This document shows positions 54,112 through 62,591 of a stretch of DNA of 64,000 nt, piece after piece. The notes beneath the pieces were generated by a model. It was not told the origin of the DNA. It was given only the letters and a program-made list of their open reading frames with translations, and ran no database searches. The DNA comes from Mariniflexile sp. TRM1-10 (lineage in GTDB: Bacteria; Bacteroidota; Bacteroidia; Flavobacteriales; Flavobacteriaceae). The translations under genes and the position numbers were made by a program. Every line of letters begins with the position of its first letter. Position 1 is the stretch's first letter. Location of the stretch: assembly GCF_003425985.1 (NCBI RefSeq), contig NZ_CP022985.1, positions 2,269,501-2,333,500 on the forward strand. The letters are read 5' to 3'.

Positions 54112-54816
54112 TTAAAGAAGTTGGATCTCTTCATGTGCTTTAAGTTTGAAACGTTTTTTGAATAAAAACACAGCTAAATACAAAAGAGGTGTGTCGCAAA
54201 TAGCAATTAATACTTTAAATAAAAACCCGCTAATAAGCAGGCCTTTAAACATGCTCCAAGGAAGCACCTCAAAAAAGCACAATAAGAAAACAACCGAAAA
54301 AGTATCCACAAATTGCGATAAAAAGGTTGAAAAATTATTACGCAGCCATAAATGTTTCCCTTTGGTTACCCGTTTCCAGAAATGATAGATTTGAATATCT
54401 ACAAACTGTGCAAAGAGGTAGGCAGTCATACTTGCTCCAACAGCTAAAATGGTACGTCCAAAAACATTATTAAATACCGAATTGTTAATAGGAGAATCAG
54501 AAACCGCAGGGACTATATCGGCAACATACACAATTAAAACAGAAAACAGTGACGCAAAAATACCGGTCACCACCACTTGGTTGGCACGTTTTTTTCCGTA
54601 AATTTCACTAATTAAATCGGTTATTAAAAACGTAATGGGGTAGGGCAAAATACCCACCGAAACAATAAATAGTTTGCTTCCAAAAACCTCCATATCGAAA
54701 GGATGCCAATAGAAGAATTTTTGAAAGATAAGGTTTGAAACTACCAACGATGTTATAAAAAGCGCTCCCAAAAGCATGTAAATTTGTTGGGCAGCAAGTT
54801 TGTCTTTTGAAGTCAT
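54112..54816 (-). CDS. Queuosine precursor transporter (YhhQ family)
   Basis: This 234-residue membrane protein has six helices and the family motifs PYPITFLITDLISEIYGKKRAN, SMTAYLFAQFVDIQIYHFWKRVTKGKHLWLRNNFSTFLSQFVDTFSV. YhhQ proteins import queuosine precursors such as preQ0 for tRNA modification. It is transcribed divergently from the folK fusion gene. Confidence 0.9.
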   Translation of the reverse strand: MTSKDKLAAQQIYMLLGALFITSLVVSNLIFQKFFYWHPFDMEVFGSKLFIVSVGILPYPITFLITDLISEIYGKKRANQVVVTGIFASLFSVLIVYVADIVPAVSDSPINNSVFNNVFGRTILAVGASMTAYLFAQFVDIQIYHFWKRVTKGKHLWLRNNFSTFLSQFVDTFSVVFLLCFFEVLPWSMFKGLLISGFLFKVLIAICDTPLLYLAVFLFKKRFKLKAHEEIQLL

Positions 54817-54888
54817 TTACAATTGTGAATAAATACGTCTTGTAAATATAAAGGAATAAATTTTGTTTTACTTATTTTGCCACTACTT

Positions 54889-56019
54889 ATGATACAACCA
54901 ACAACGTTTTACATAGCATTGGGCAGTAATAAAGGAGATAAATTTAAAAACCTTCAAGATGCCATCGATTTAATTCATGTTAAAATCGGGAATATTATCC
55001 GCATTTCAAAGGTTTATAAATCGCCTGCATTTGGTTTTGAAAGCGACGATTTTTTTAACGCCTGTTTGGTTTTAGAAAGTCATTTAGAACCCGAAACCCT
55101 ACTTCAGCAATTATTGGCTATCGAAACCATTTTAGGACGTGTGCGTACCCAGAAAAGTACTTACGAAGCCCGAAGCATCGATTTAGATATTATTTTGGTA
55201 GAAGACCATGTTTTGAATACAGCCACCTTGCAAGTGCCACACCCCGAAATGCAAAATCGTAAGTTTGTATTGTTGCCGTTACACGATATTGCAGCCCAGG
55301 TAAAACACCCCCTATTACATAAAAATGTTGCTGATTTATTAGCCGAATGCGACGATGATAGCGTTTTGGAACCCATTAATATTTGGTTGAAAAACCCTAT
55401 TAAAGACTACCATTTTTCAAAGTATGATTTCATAGCCATTGAAGGCAATATAGGTGCAGGAAAAACCAGTTTAGCGACCAAAATTGCACACGATTTTAAT
55501 GCCAAACTTATTTTAGAACGCTTTGCCGACAACCCGTTTTTGCCCAAATTTTATAGCGATACACAGCGGTATGCCTTTCCTTTGGAAATGAGTTTTTTGG
55601 CAGACCGTTACCAACAAATTAGCGACGATTTATCGCAACTCGATTTATTTAAGGATTTTATTGTAAGTGATTATGATGTGTTTAAATCGCTGATATTTTC
55701 TAAAATTACCTTGCAAGAAGATGAGTTTAAGCTCTACCGCAAACTTTTTTACTTAATGTATAAAGACTTGCGTAAACCCGATTTGTATGTGTATTTATAT
55801 CAAAACACTGCACAATTGCAAGAGAACATTAAAAAACGCGGACGTGATTACGAACAGCACATTACCAACGATTATCTTGAAAAAATAAATGCGGGTTATT
55901 TAGAATTTTTAAAAAGCCAAACCGACTTTAATGTCAAAATTATTGATATTTCCGATAGGGATTTTATTGAAAATAGAAGTGATTATTTATGGGTTTTGGG
56001 AGAGGTTTGTGGGGAGTGA
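54889..56019 (+). CDS. folK: FolK-deoxynucleoside kinase fusion
   Basis: Residues about 1-165 are HPPK (FolK), which pyrophosphorylates 6-hydroxymethyl-dihydropterin in folate synthesis: FYIALGSNKGDKFKNLQDA, VYKSPAFGFESDDFFNACL, ILGRVR, RSIDLDIILVED, HPEMQNRKFVLLPL. Residues about 178-376 are a deoxynucleoside kinase with Walker A EGNIGAGKTS, the ERFADNPFLPKFY loop and the lid region KKRGRDYEQ. The fusion is known in Bacteroidota. I chose the ATG at 54889; a TTG at 54877 adds four residues. It converges on the methyltransferase gene of the defence-like operon. Confidence 0.93.
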   Translation: MIQPTTFYIALGSNKGDKFKNLQDAIDLIHVKIGNIIRISKVYKSPAFGFESDDFFNACLVLESHLEPETLLQQLLAIETILGRVRTQKSTYEARSIDLDIILVEDHVLNTATLQVPHPEMQNRKFVLLPLHDIAAQVKHPLLHKNVADLLAECDDDSVLEPINIWLKNPIKDYHFSKYDFIAIEGNIGAGKTSLATKIAHDFNAKLILERFADNPFLPKFYSDTQRYAFPLEMSFLADRYQQISDDLSQLDLFKDFIVSDYDVFKSLIFSKITLQEDEFKLYRKLFYLMYKDLRKPDLYVYLYQNTAQLQENIKKRGRDYEQHITNDYLEKINAGYLEFLKSQTDFNVKIIDISDRDFIENRSDYLWVLGEVCGE

Positions 56020-56126
56020 TTGGCTTATGCTTAACGATATTTTACACTGGCTTTTTTTCGTTCTGTTTGGTTTTCAGCGTTGGAAAAAGATATATGTTCT
56101 TTTGTGATTTTTGGTTTAGCGTTGGG

Positions 56127-57965
56127 TTATCTTACTTTTACTTCATATTTATACTCGAAAAATTCATTTAAAATATCTTGGTCGGTCTCTTCTATTAAGA
56201 ATTTATTTTCGTCTTGTGTCAATTCGCAAACACCAAAATTTCTGATGTAATTTCCATTTAATGAATAGTAGTTTGAAGAGTAAGGTTTGCTTGTGGTCTT
56301 GATGTAGTACCAAAAGATATTCGACTCCATAATCTTTTTAATGATTTTCATTTCTATTTCAGAACTTCCAACAACTGCTAATCCATTATAAAAAAGTAAG
56401 TCATCATCCGAATTGATAATGAAATTGGGTGTCCTGTCAGAATATTTAGGAAAGAACATTTTGTTCTTTATCTTCTCCAAAGATTGAGTTCTACCAAATG
56501 CAAACCAGTTTTCATAGTTCCCCTTACCTTTATCCCTTTCTGACAGCATTTTTCTTTTATTTTGAAAATATTTGTAGGCTTCGGGGAAGTTTTCTTTGAT
56601 TAATTCTTCTTCTAGAATTTTAGGTTTTTCTTGTTGGTCGTATGGGAAAATGACTTTCTCTTTTAGGTTGTTCAAACTAATCTCTCGACTTAACTTATTT
56701 GAATTGACAATGTCTTTGCAAATACCTTTTTCTATCTTATACAAACTACCATTTTGCAAGTAGAAATAGTTTTCGTCCTCGTCAACTGGTTTAAAAATAT
56801 AAATGTCATTCTTTAGTGTTGCTATGCCGTGTCTAGTTTGGTGAAGTTCGCCAAATGGAATACCCGTGGATTCAATTTTTGAAATGGTTTTATTGTCTTT
56901 TAAATTCCATCCTTTTCTAGAATCAAGATTTTTATAATTCACCTTTTTAAAGGATTGTTTTCTCTTTAACTTATCACTTTCAGAGGTATTATATGTAATG
57001 AAATGCTGGTTTCTATTTTCAATGAAACAAATACAAGTGTATGTATTTTTTGATTTGAAAATTTGTTCTGACCCAAAGTCAATAATGCTGATAGCAAGTT
57101 GTTTTCTTTGGAAATAGCCTCTTAAAGCTCTTCCATTAAGGCTTTTGAAAAAGGAATTCATTGTGATAAAACCAAGGATTCCATTCTCAGACAAATTCTC
57201 AATGGCAATCTGAAAGAATGGAATATAAAGATCAGAATTACCAGATTTACAAACTTCCCAACCTTTTAATTTTTCTTTGGTTTCTTTATCAAGATTCCTA
57301 GCACAAACATAGGGTGGGTTTCCGAGAATGATATTAAAACCTTTAAATTCAGCAATTTTAATTGTCCAGTCAAAATCAAGAGAATCGCCTTGGAATAAAT
57401 TAAATTCAAATTTTATTTCGTCCTCGTTTGATTGTAAAGCCAAAAGCGAAAGAAGAAGCTTAGTTCTGTTGATTGAGTATTCTTGAATATCAATACCAAA
57501 AATGTTGTTTTTGAATATTTCTGCATAGGTTTTGCTGGTTCTCTTCTTCAATTCCTTTGAAGCATTGAATAAAAAGCCACCACAGCCACAAGCTATATCT
57601 GATATTAGAATATGATTTTTGAAACTTGTTGCTTTGGTAAAAGATTCTTTAACAATATAATCCCTGATTTTTTCAGGAGTATATATAGCTCCGTTAATTA
57701 TTCTATCAGCAGGAGAAATTACAAATTCAAAAAGTTCAATAAGTTCTTCAAAACCAAATTTTGTTGAATCAGAATTGATTACTAATATAAATTCAATTAA
57801 TGAGATGTATTCCTCTTTATCTGTTTGGCCAATTGAATACGACTTAAGAAGTTTATTTTTCTTAAGTTCCAATTTATTAATTTCAAGAAAAGCAGAAATA
57901 ATAAGTCTGTCCACATCCTTCGGGGTTGTAGAATATTTACTTAAATATTTGAATGCGTTTCTCAT
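56127..57965 (-). CDS. TaqI-like N6-adenine DNA methyltransferase
   Basis: The 612-residue protein is a class I, N6-adenine type DNA methyltransferase. It has a helical N-terminal domain (1-90), then motif X/I (GAIYTPEKIRDYIV; DIACGCGGFL at 123-132) and catalytic motif IV NPPY at 216-219. The C-terminal half (about 370-610) resembles the TaqI_C or Eco57I specificity domain (HGIATLKNDIYIF, VIFPYD, YYSLNGNYIRNFGVC). No nuclease motif is seen in it. It is the last gene of the four-gene operon and overlaps the HNH gene by 4 bases. It is probably the modification or targeting arm. Confidence 0.88.
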   Translation of the reverse strand: MRNAFKYLSKYSTTPKDVDRLIISAFLEINKLELKKNKLLKSYSIGQTDKEEYISLIEFILVINSDSTKFGFEELIELFEFVISPADRIINGAIYTPEKIRDYIVKESFTKATSFKNHILISDIACGCGGFLFNASKELKKRTSKTYAEIFKNNIFGIDIQEYSINRTKLLLSLLALQSNEDEIKFEFNLFQGDSLDFDWTIKIAEFKGFNIILGNPPYVCARNLDKETKEKLKGWEVCKSGNSDLYIPFFQIAIENLSENGILGFITMNSFFKSLNGRALRGYFQRKQLAISIIDFGSEQIFKSKNTYTCICFIENRNQHFITYNTSESDKLKRKQSFKKVNYKNLDSRKGWNLKDNKTISKIESTGIPFGELHQTRHGIATLKNDIYIFKPVDEDENYFYLQNGSLYKIEKGICKDIVNSNKLSREISLNNLKEKVIFPYDQQEKPKILEEELIKENFPEAYKYFQNKRKMLSERDKGKGNYENWFAFGRTQSLEKIKNKMFFPKYSDRTPNFIINSDDDLLFYNGLAVVGSSEIEMKIIKKIMESNIFWYYIKTTSKPYSSNYYSLNGNYIRNFGVCELTQDENKFLIEETDQDILNEFFEYKYEVKVR

Positions 57966-58522
57966 TGAATTGCTCTAAGATGTTTTTTGTAGTCATTATA
58001 TTTCATTGTGACAGCAACTAATAATTCATTTGCAATTGGATTGTTTGATTCTTCAATAAGTTCTTGAAGCGTAAACATCTTTTGTTCCAGTTGGTCTAGC
58101 ATCCAAATAATACTATGTCTCTTTAAGTACAATTTTAACTTGATATACATATACTTAGCTGAATCAGAATTATCTCTAGGATATATATTTCCTAAAATAT
58201 CTCTATAAAAATGTAAATTGTAATCTTCGTCAACTGGATCGATATAAGATCCAAAATCATCACTTTTAGCTCTATTAACATAGGAACAAGAGTATACTAA
58301 ATTCTTGTAATTCCTTTCTAGCTCTGGATATTTTGATTTTGGTTTAAAATGGTCAATTTGAAAATTAGTTTTCCCTCCAAACCAAAAATCTAGACAGTAA
58401 GTGTATCCGCATCTATTTTTGAAATCTTTTGCGAGCGAATCCTTATATCGTCTATAATCTGCCAGTTCTTTACCAGAATATGTTCTTTCCGGTGGTTCGT
58501 TTCGAAACAATATTTCACTCAT
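57962..58522 (-). CDS. HNH endonuclease
   Basis: The 186-residue protein has an HNH core with Cys38 and Cys43 (RCGYTYC), catalytic Asp57-His58 in QIDHFKPKSKYPE, and NYKNLVYSCSYVNRAKSD. The pattern resembles the HNH nucleases of retron and Septu (PtuB-like) systems. The second zinc pair is incomplete: Cys79 is present, but the expected second Cys is Val82. The C-terminal half is helical. The start overlaps the receiver gene stop by 4 bases and its stop overlaps the methyltransferase start, so it is translationally coupled to both. Confidence 0.8.
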   Translation of the reverse strand: MSEILFRNEPPERTYSGKELADYRRYKDSLAKDFKNRCGYTYCLDFWFGGKTNFQIDHFKPKSKYPELERNYKNLVYSCSYVNRAKSDDFGSYIDPVDEDYNLHFYRDILGNIYPRDNSDSAKYMYIKLKLYLKRHSIIWMLDQLEQKMFTLQELIEESNNPIANELLVAVTMKYNDYKKHLRAIQ

Positions 58523-59142
58523 CTTTTTTTACCTAATGATTTTGCTAGTTCATCAACTTTTTTAAGTAATTCAGAGAGTTCAGAGGCTTCTTTCTCATCT
58601 CGCAAAATATTTGAAATTCGACTTTCTTTATCTAAAGCTTTCTCTATTTTGGAATCAAGCTCTGCCAACTCTTCTTTTTCAGGAGCATCAAGTTTCCTTT
58701 TTTTGCTTTCAGAAATTAACTCTAAAAGCCTTTTTTCATCTGATTCTAATTTATGTTTATACTTTTCAATTTGAGCTTTAACTCTTTCTAAAAATTGTTC
58801 TCCCTCGTCCATCTCCTTCTTTTCATAAATAATATTTACATCTTCTCCTTTGGAGATAGCATCATCTTCGTAAGAAGTCAGAATGAATATAGGAAACCCT
58901 TCTCTTTTTTTTAAGAACAGGCTAACCAAATCAGTACCATCGTAGTGAACTGTAGAAAGTTGTTCGGCAAAATCAAAATCAGACACTATGGCATCAACGT
59001 GGCTCTCCAATATTTCATTACAAGTATCTTCAATGGAATCTTTTGGAGTAATGGGGATTACTTCAAAAAAATTATATGAAAAACGTTGAAACCTCCTCGT
59101 GTCGGATTGGTCTTCGTCTATATAAGCGATTTTGTATTTCAT
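58519..59142 (-). CDS. Receiver-domain protein with coiled-coil tail
   Basis: The 207-residue product starts with a response-regulator receiver domain (1-125): acidic pocket IDED (9-11), likely phospho-acceptor Asp55 in AIVSDFD, Thr in FILTSYED and Lys in IYEKKEM. The rest is a highly charged coiled coil (about 125-207, rich in Glu, Lys, Leu, Ser) and no DNA-binding domain. It likely relays phosphorylation from the kinase encoded 4 bases upstream to a protein partner, perhaps the HNH nuclease. That last step is inference. Confidence 0.8.
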   Translation of the reverse strand: MKYKIAYIDEDQSDTRRFQRFSYNFFEVIPITPKDSIEDTCNEILESHVDAIVSDFDFAEQLSTVHYDGTDLVSLFLKKREGFPIFILTSYEDDAISKGEDVNIIYEKKEMDEGEQFLERVKAQIEKYKHKLESDEKRLLELISESKKRKLDAPEKEELAELDSKIEKALDKESRISNILRDEKEASELSELLKKVDELAKSLGKKR

Positions 59143-59146
59143 TTCA

Positions 59147-61606
59147 TTAAAGATTATGCGGTAATGTTATTTTTAGCTTGAAATTGGGTCGAGATTGCAT
59201 TATCTCCACATCCCCATTATATTCATCTATAGTAGATTTCACAATCCACATGCCTAAGCCTGTACCAATTTTTTCCCCAGTCTTATCATCTCTTTTTGTG
59301 GTGAAAAATGGTTGAAATATTCTATTTGGTTCAGATATTTCTTCCAAAAGACCAGGGCCAAAGTCTTGATATACAATACTAATTCCATTTGTTTCGAGTG
59401 AATTAAATGCAAAACTTAGTTTTAACTCTCTGATGTCTCCAGAGTCTTTTCTTTTGTATGCATCAACTGAATTCGTGATGAGATTATTGAAAATTCCGTC
59501 TAAATCAATTTCGTGTCCTCTGAAATTGACTTCTGTAAATTTCCATTTGTCAATTGTCAATTTGATGTTTCGCCTTGAAAGTAAGGAACTCCATATTTTC
59601 TCTAGTCCTTCTATATATGTGACCATATTAATTATTCTTCTAGTTCTTTTATCTTTTCTTACTGATGAAATTGAAAAATCAAGCCAAGATTTCAACCTTT
59701 CATCTTGCTTTCGCATATCTGAAAGCATAACATAAGGATCAAAAAAATCTGGAAGTTCTTTTAGTTTTTCAATATCAATGACTTGTAATAGGACACTTTT
59801 TAATTCGTCAGTCCTTGGAAGAATACTATCTGTATGATTTCTAAATTCGTGAGCAAAAGATGTAACTATTAGCCCAGCACTTGCTAAAACTCTTAAAATC
59901 TTTTGTTCATCTTGCAACTCTTCAATATCTTCCTTGTATGCTTCAATTGCGCTTATCAATGTTTCCTGTTCAACCTTAGGATCGTTAGTGCTTGAATTAC
60001 CTTTAGTTTCTTTCTTATTTTTTATGATTTGTTCAGCATCTTCCTTTGCCTTTCTCTTTTTATTGTTTTCGTCATAAATTTTCTTGAGGGTCATCATTAT
60101 TTGATTCCTGTCTTGCTCAAAAATTTCAATAATGGATTTCAAAATTTCTTTAAATAACGAAAAAGTATCATTTTCTTGTAATCCTTCTCTGCTTGATTTG
60201 TCTTCAAAATTGATATTATCAATTCTCGAAATATTTACAATACCATAAACTTGTTGAGGTCGGACTCTATAGCCTGGTCTTGTTACCGTGGGGTTACTTA
60301 ATGCTCTTTTTCCTAAGTCCAACCAGTCAAATGAGCTACTTTTAGTTTCGCCATATGGTCTCACTCTAAAATTATCTCTGAAAATTTTAATTCCACCAAA
60401 CTTATCTAGCCAACTTGATCGATTACTATAATTAACGGCCTTATAAGGATACTTACTAATATCCTCATCTTTTTCCTGACCACCACCTCTTTTCATAAAG
60501 AAAAAGGAAAAAGAAAAAGCACCTATTTTGTTTAAGTTGTTGTTTTTGTCAATGTCTTTATAACCTGCAATTAAAGATTCTAATTTGGTCTTAATTTCAA
60601 ACATACCTTTTTCAAAAGCACTGAATTGATATTGAGGTTGATTGAGCTTTGAGTTCTCAAAAAAACCTAATCTTTTTAAATCCCCAAAGTTTAGTTCATT
60701 TCTGAAAACTTTAATACTTACAGATTGGTCTTCATTAACAATCGTTGAAATTTTATAATCAAAATCATCACATAAAGTTGGTAGAACCTTTCCGTATTTT
60801 TGAGGCTCTAATGTGCTAAAAAGAAATAATTGAAATATATTAGTTTCCAATGGAGGAACTAATATTTCCAGATTTGAGAATAGAGATTGTGTTGCTCTTT
60901 CATCCCAAGTGTCTTTAAGTTTGTCAATCGAAATTAAGGTTCCCTTTTCCTCTTTCCAATAATCAATAATTGGATCTTTTAATCCAGTGAAATTTTGCAT
61001 TTCAATAATTTCTCCCCAAAAATCACTATTGCCAATTTGAAGAGTTGCTTTGATATCCGATATGACTGCACCAGAGTTGTCAAACTGGTTCCAGTCTACA
61101 TCCCAAACTAAACTTTCAGAATCTAGAGTTTTTGTTAGCATTACACTAGACTTGCCAAGTCGGTCTAATGCAAATCTTCCAATTCCTTTAGCTCCAGTTT
61201 TAATTCTTGATTTAGTTTTAAAATTGATCTTCTTATCATCAGTTCCAATAGTCATCCATTGGTTCCGAATGATTTTTTCGGTCATGCCATCTCCATTATC
61301 TAAAATTCGAATACTATCGTTTACTGGATCAATTATAATAATACATACAGATGCATCAGCATCATAACTATTTTTAACCAATTCAATTATAGCTCCTTCG
61401 GCATTGGCAAAGTTTTCTTGTCCGATTAGACGAGCTGTTCTAGCCGAAACGGTAAATGGAATTTGGGTTATTTCTAATTTTTCGATTTCGTCATTGATGG
61501 ATGCGATCAAACCTGTATTAGGCTTATCCTTCTGTGTTTCTTGGGAAAGCCTTTTTTTAAGTTCTAATATCTGTGCTGCGTTATCCATTAAGCTATTTCT
61601 GTTCAT
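59147..61606 (-). CDS. Double-GHKL ATPase / histidine kinase
   Basis: The 819-residue protein carries two GHKL ATP-binding modules. The N-terminal one is Hsp90/MutL/MORC-like: N-box AIIELVKNSYDAD (about 72-84), DNGDGM (103-108) and GAKGIGRFA (138-146). A middle region and a Lys/Glu coiled coil (about 510-570) follow. The C-terminal one is a histidine kinase: H-box SFAHEFRN with His586, N-box NLITNSVDAYK, DFGPG (748-752), FFTTK and GTGLGM (781-786). No membrane helix is seen, so it is cytoplasmic. It opens the four-gene operon, with the receiver gene 4 bases downstream. Confidence 0.85.
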   Translation of the reverse strand: MNRNSLMDNAAQILELKKRLSQETQKDKPNTGLIASINDEIEKLEITQIPFTVSARTARLIGQENFANAEGAIIELVKNSYDADASVCIIIIDPVNDSIRILDNGDGMTEKIIRNQWMTIGTDDKKINFKTKSRIKTGAKGIGRFALDRLGKSSVMLTKTLDSESLVWDVDWNQFDNSGAVISDIKATLQIGNSDFWGEIIEMQNFTGLKDPIIDYWKEEKGTLISIDKLKDTWDERATQSLFSNLEILVPPLETNIFQLFLFSTLEPQKYGKVLPTLCDDFDYKISTIVNEDQSVSIKVFRNELNFGDLKRLGFFENSKLNQPQYQFSAFEKGMFEIKTKLESLIAGYKDIDKNNNLNKIGAFSFSFFFMKRGGGQEKDEDISKYPYKAVNYSNRSSWLDKFGGIKIFRDNFRVRPYGETKSSSFDWLDLGKRALSNPTVTRPGYRVRPQQVYGIVNISRIDNINFEDKSSREGLQENDTFSLFKEILKSIIEIFEQDRNQIMMTLKKIYDENNKKRKAKEDAEQIIKNKKETKGNSSTNDPKVEQETLISAIEAYKEDIEELQDEQKILRVLASAGLIVTSFAHEFRNHTDSILPRTDELKSVLLQVIDIEKLKELPDFFDPYVMLSDMRKQDERLKSWLDFSISSVRKDKRTRRIINMVTYIEGLEKIWSSLLSRRNIKLTIDKWKFTEVNFRGHEIDLDGIFNNLITNSVDAYKRKDSGDIRELKLSFAFNSLETNGISIVYQDFGPGLLEEISEPNRIFQPFFTTKRDDKTGEKIGTGLGMWIVKSTIDEYNGDVEIMQSRPNFKLKITLPHNL

Positions 61607-61612
61607 TATTAA

Positions 61613-61814
61613 TCAATTAGTAATCTGAACATTAAGTAGTTATGTAATTGAGGCTAATGTATTCAATGTGGGTTGTACATCCATTTGTACACCATCTTGA
61701 AATTGTTGCTTCATTCTTGCCAAGCTGTTTAGCAAGCCATTTACTGCTTAAGTTTTTTTCAACAAATACTACCTTGATTCTATTTATTGCTTGTTGCTCC
61801 TGTATAAATTGCAT
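61613..61814 (-). pseudogene. Broken XRE-family regulator gene
   Basis: The first 45 codons encode a good helix-turn-helix (INRIKVVFVEKNLSSKWLAKQLGKNEATISRWCTN). The frame then changes. In the intended frame the family sequence resumes as DVQPTLNTLASIT, meets a TAA, and continues LLNVQITN to a TGA at 61613-61615, 7 bases before the kinase ATG. A one-base frameshift plus one nonsense change would therefore explain a normal XRE gene ending just before the kinase gene. As it stands a 60-residue truncated peptide ending at 61632 could still be made. Confidence 0.75.
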
Positions 61815-61881
61815 TTGGCGTAAAGATATTGATTTTATATAAAATTAATCGGATAATTCTGTTGGGGCGTTGCGGTAAAAG

Positions 61882-61889
61882 CAAATATA
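61882..61889 (-). promoter_or_regulatory. -7 promoter element of the defence-like operon
   Basis: On the reverse strand TATATTTG fits the -7 consensus about 70 bases before the XRE remnant. I see no good -33 TTG at the right distance, so the promoter may need an activator or be weak. Confidence 0.4.
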
Positions 61890-62135
61890 CTTGATTAGGT
61901 CGGTTTTGAGTGTTGTGATGAGGCTCTTTTGATTTTGATAAAGCGTTGGTATTTTGTCATTCATTTTTCTGTTTGTTTACTGTCGGTTGTGTCGTCTTTT
62001 AGGACGAGGCACAACATTTAGCATACAAATCCATTTCAATAATTCATCCCCATCAACAAACGAATTTAAATACTAAAAGCTTAAAAGCTAGCAAAACTAT
62101 AAGCTAAATTTGTCCGTTCGAGTAAAATTCTTTTT

Positions 62136-62591
62136 TCAAGAATTATTACCGAGTTCTTCCGCTAGCCCGATAAGGATGCCTTCGATTCCGCGGATATAGC
62201 ATAACCGATACACGTTTTCATACTGAACCACTTCGCCAACAAGTTGAGCGCCATGCTTACTAAGCCTTGAGAGTACCTCATCAAGATCGTCTACGGTAAA
62301 CATAACGCGTAGGTAGCCGAGAGCGTTCACAGGTGCCATGCGGTGATCTGAGATGGTAGGCGGCGTGAGAAACCGTGAAATCTCGAGTCGGCTATGGCCA
62401 TCCGGTGTAACCATCATAGCGATCTCTACGTTCTGAGAGCCGAGTCCCGTAACGCGACCAGCCCATTCGTCTTCAACCATGGCTCGCCCTTCGAGCTTCA
62501 AGCCTAGCTCAGTAAAAAAAGAGATGGCGTCATCGAGGGATTCTACAACAATGCCTACATTGTGCATTGTGGGTAAATTATTTTTTGTCAT
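62136..62591 (-). CDS. VOC family protein (glyoxalase/bleomycin-resistance fold)
   Basis: The 151-residue protein has the two beta-alpha-beta-beta-beta modules of vicinal-oxygen-chelate proteins (MHNVGIVVESLDDAISFFTELGLKLEGRAMV; LGYLRVMFTVDDLDEVLSRLSKHGAQLVGEV). The enzyme activity cannot be predicted. Its base composition is about 48 percent G+C over 62161-62280, well above its neighbours, and G/C-ending codons are common. This suggests recent acquisition from another lineage. It is alone on the reverse strand. Confidence 0.9.
   Translation of the reverse strand: MTKNNLPTMHNVGIVVESLDDAISFFTELGLKLEGRAMVEDEWAGRVTGLGSQNVEIAMMVTPDGHSRLEISRFLTPPTISDHRMAPVNALGYLRVMFTVDDLDEVLSRLSKHGAQLVGEVVQYENVYRLCYIRGIEGILIGLAEELGNNS

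Noticed and set aside
56127..58522. BREX (PglX) or type I restriction system
   Set aside because: No pglZ, brxC, hsdS or hsdR-like gene is present, and the methyltransferase is much shorter than PglX and of TaqI/Eco57I type.
56117..61950. AGCGTTGG at both sides of the defence-like operon as a target-site duplication
   Set aside because: The match is only 8 bases, the word also occurs at 56077, and no integrase or attachment-site gene is present, so chance is likely.
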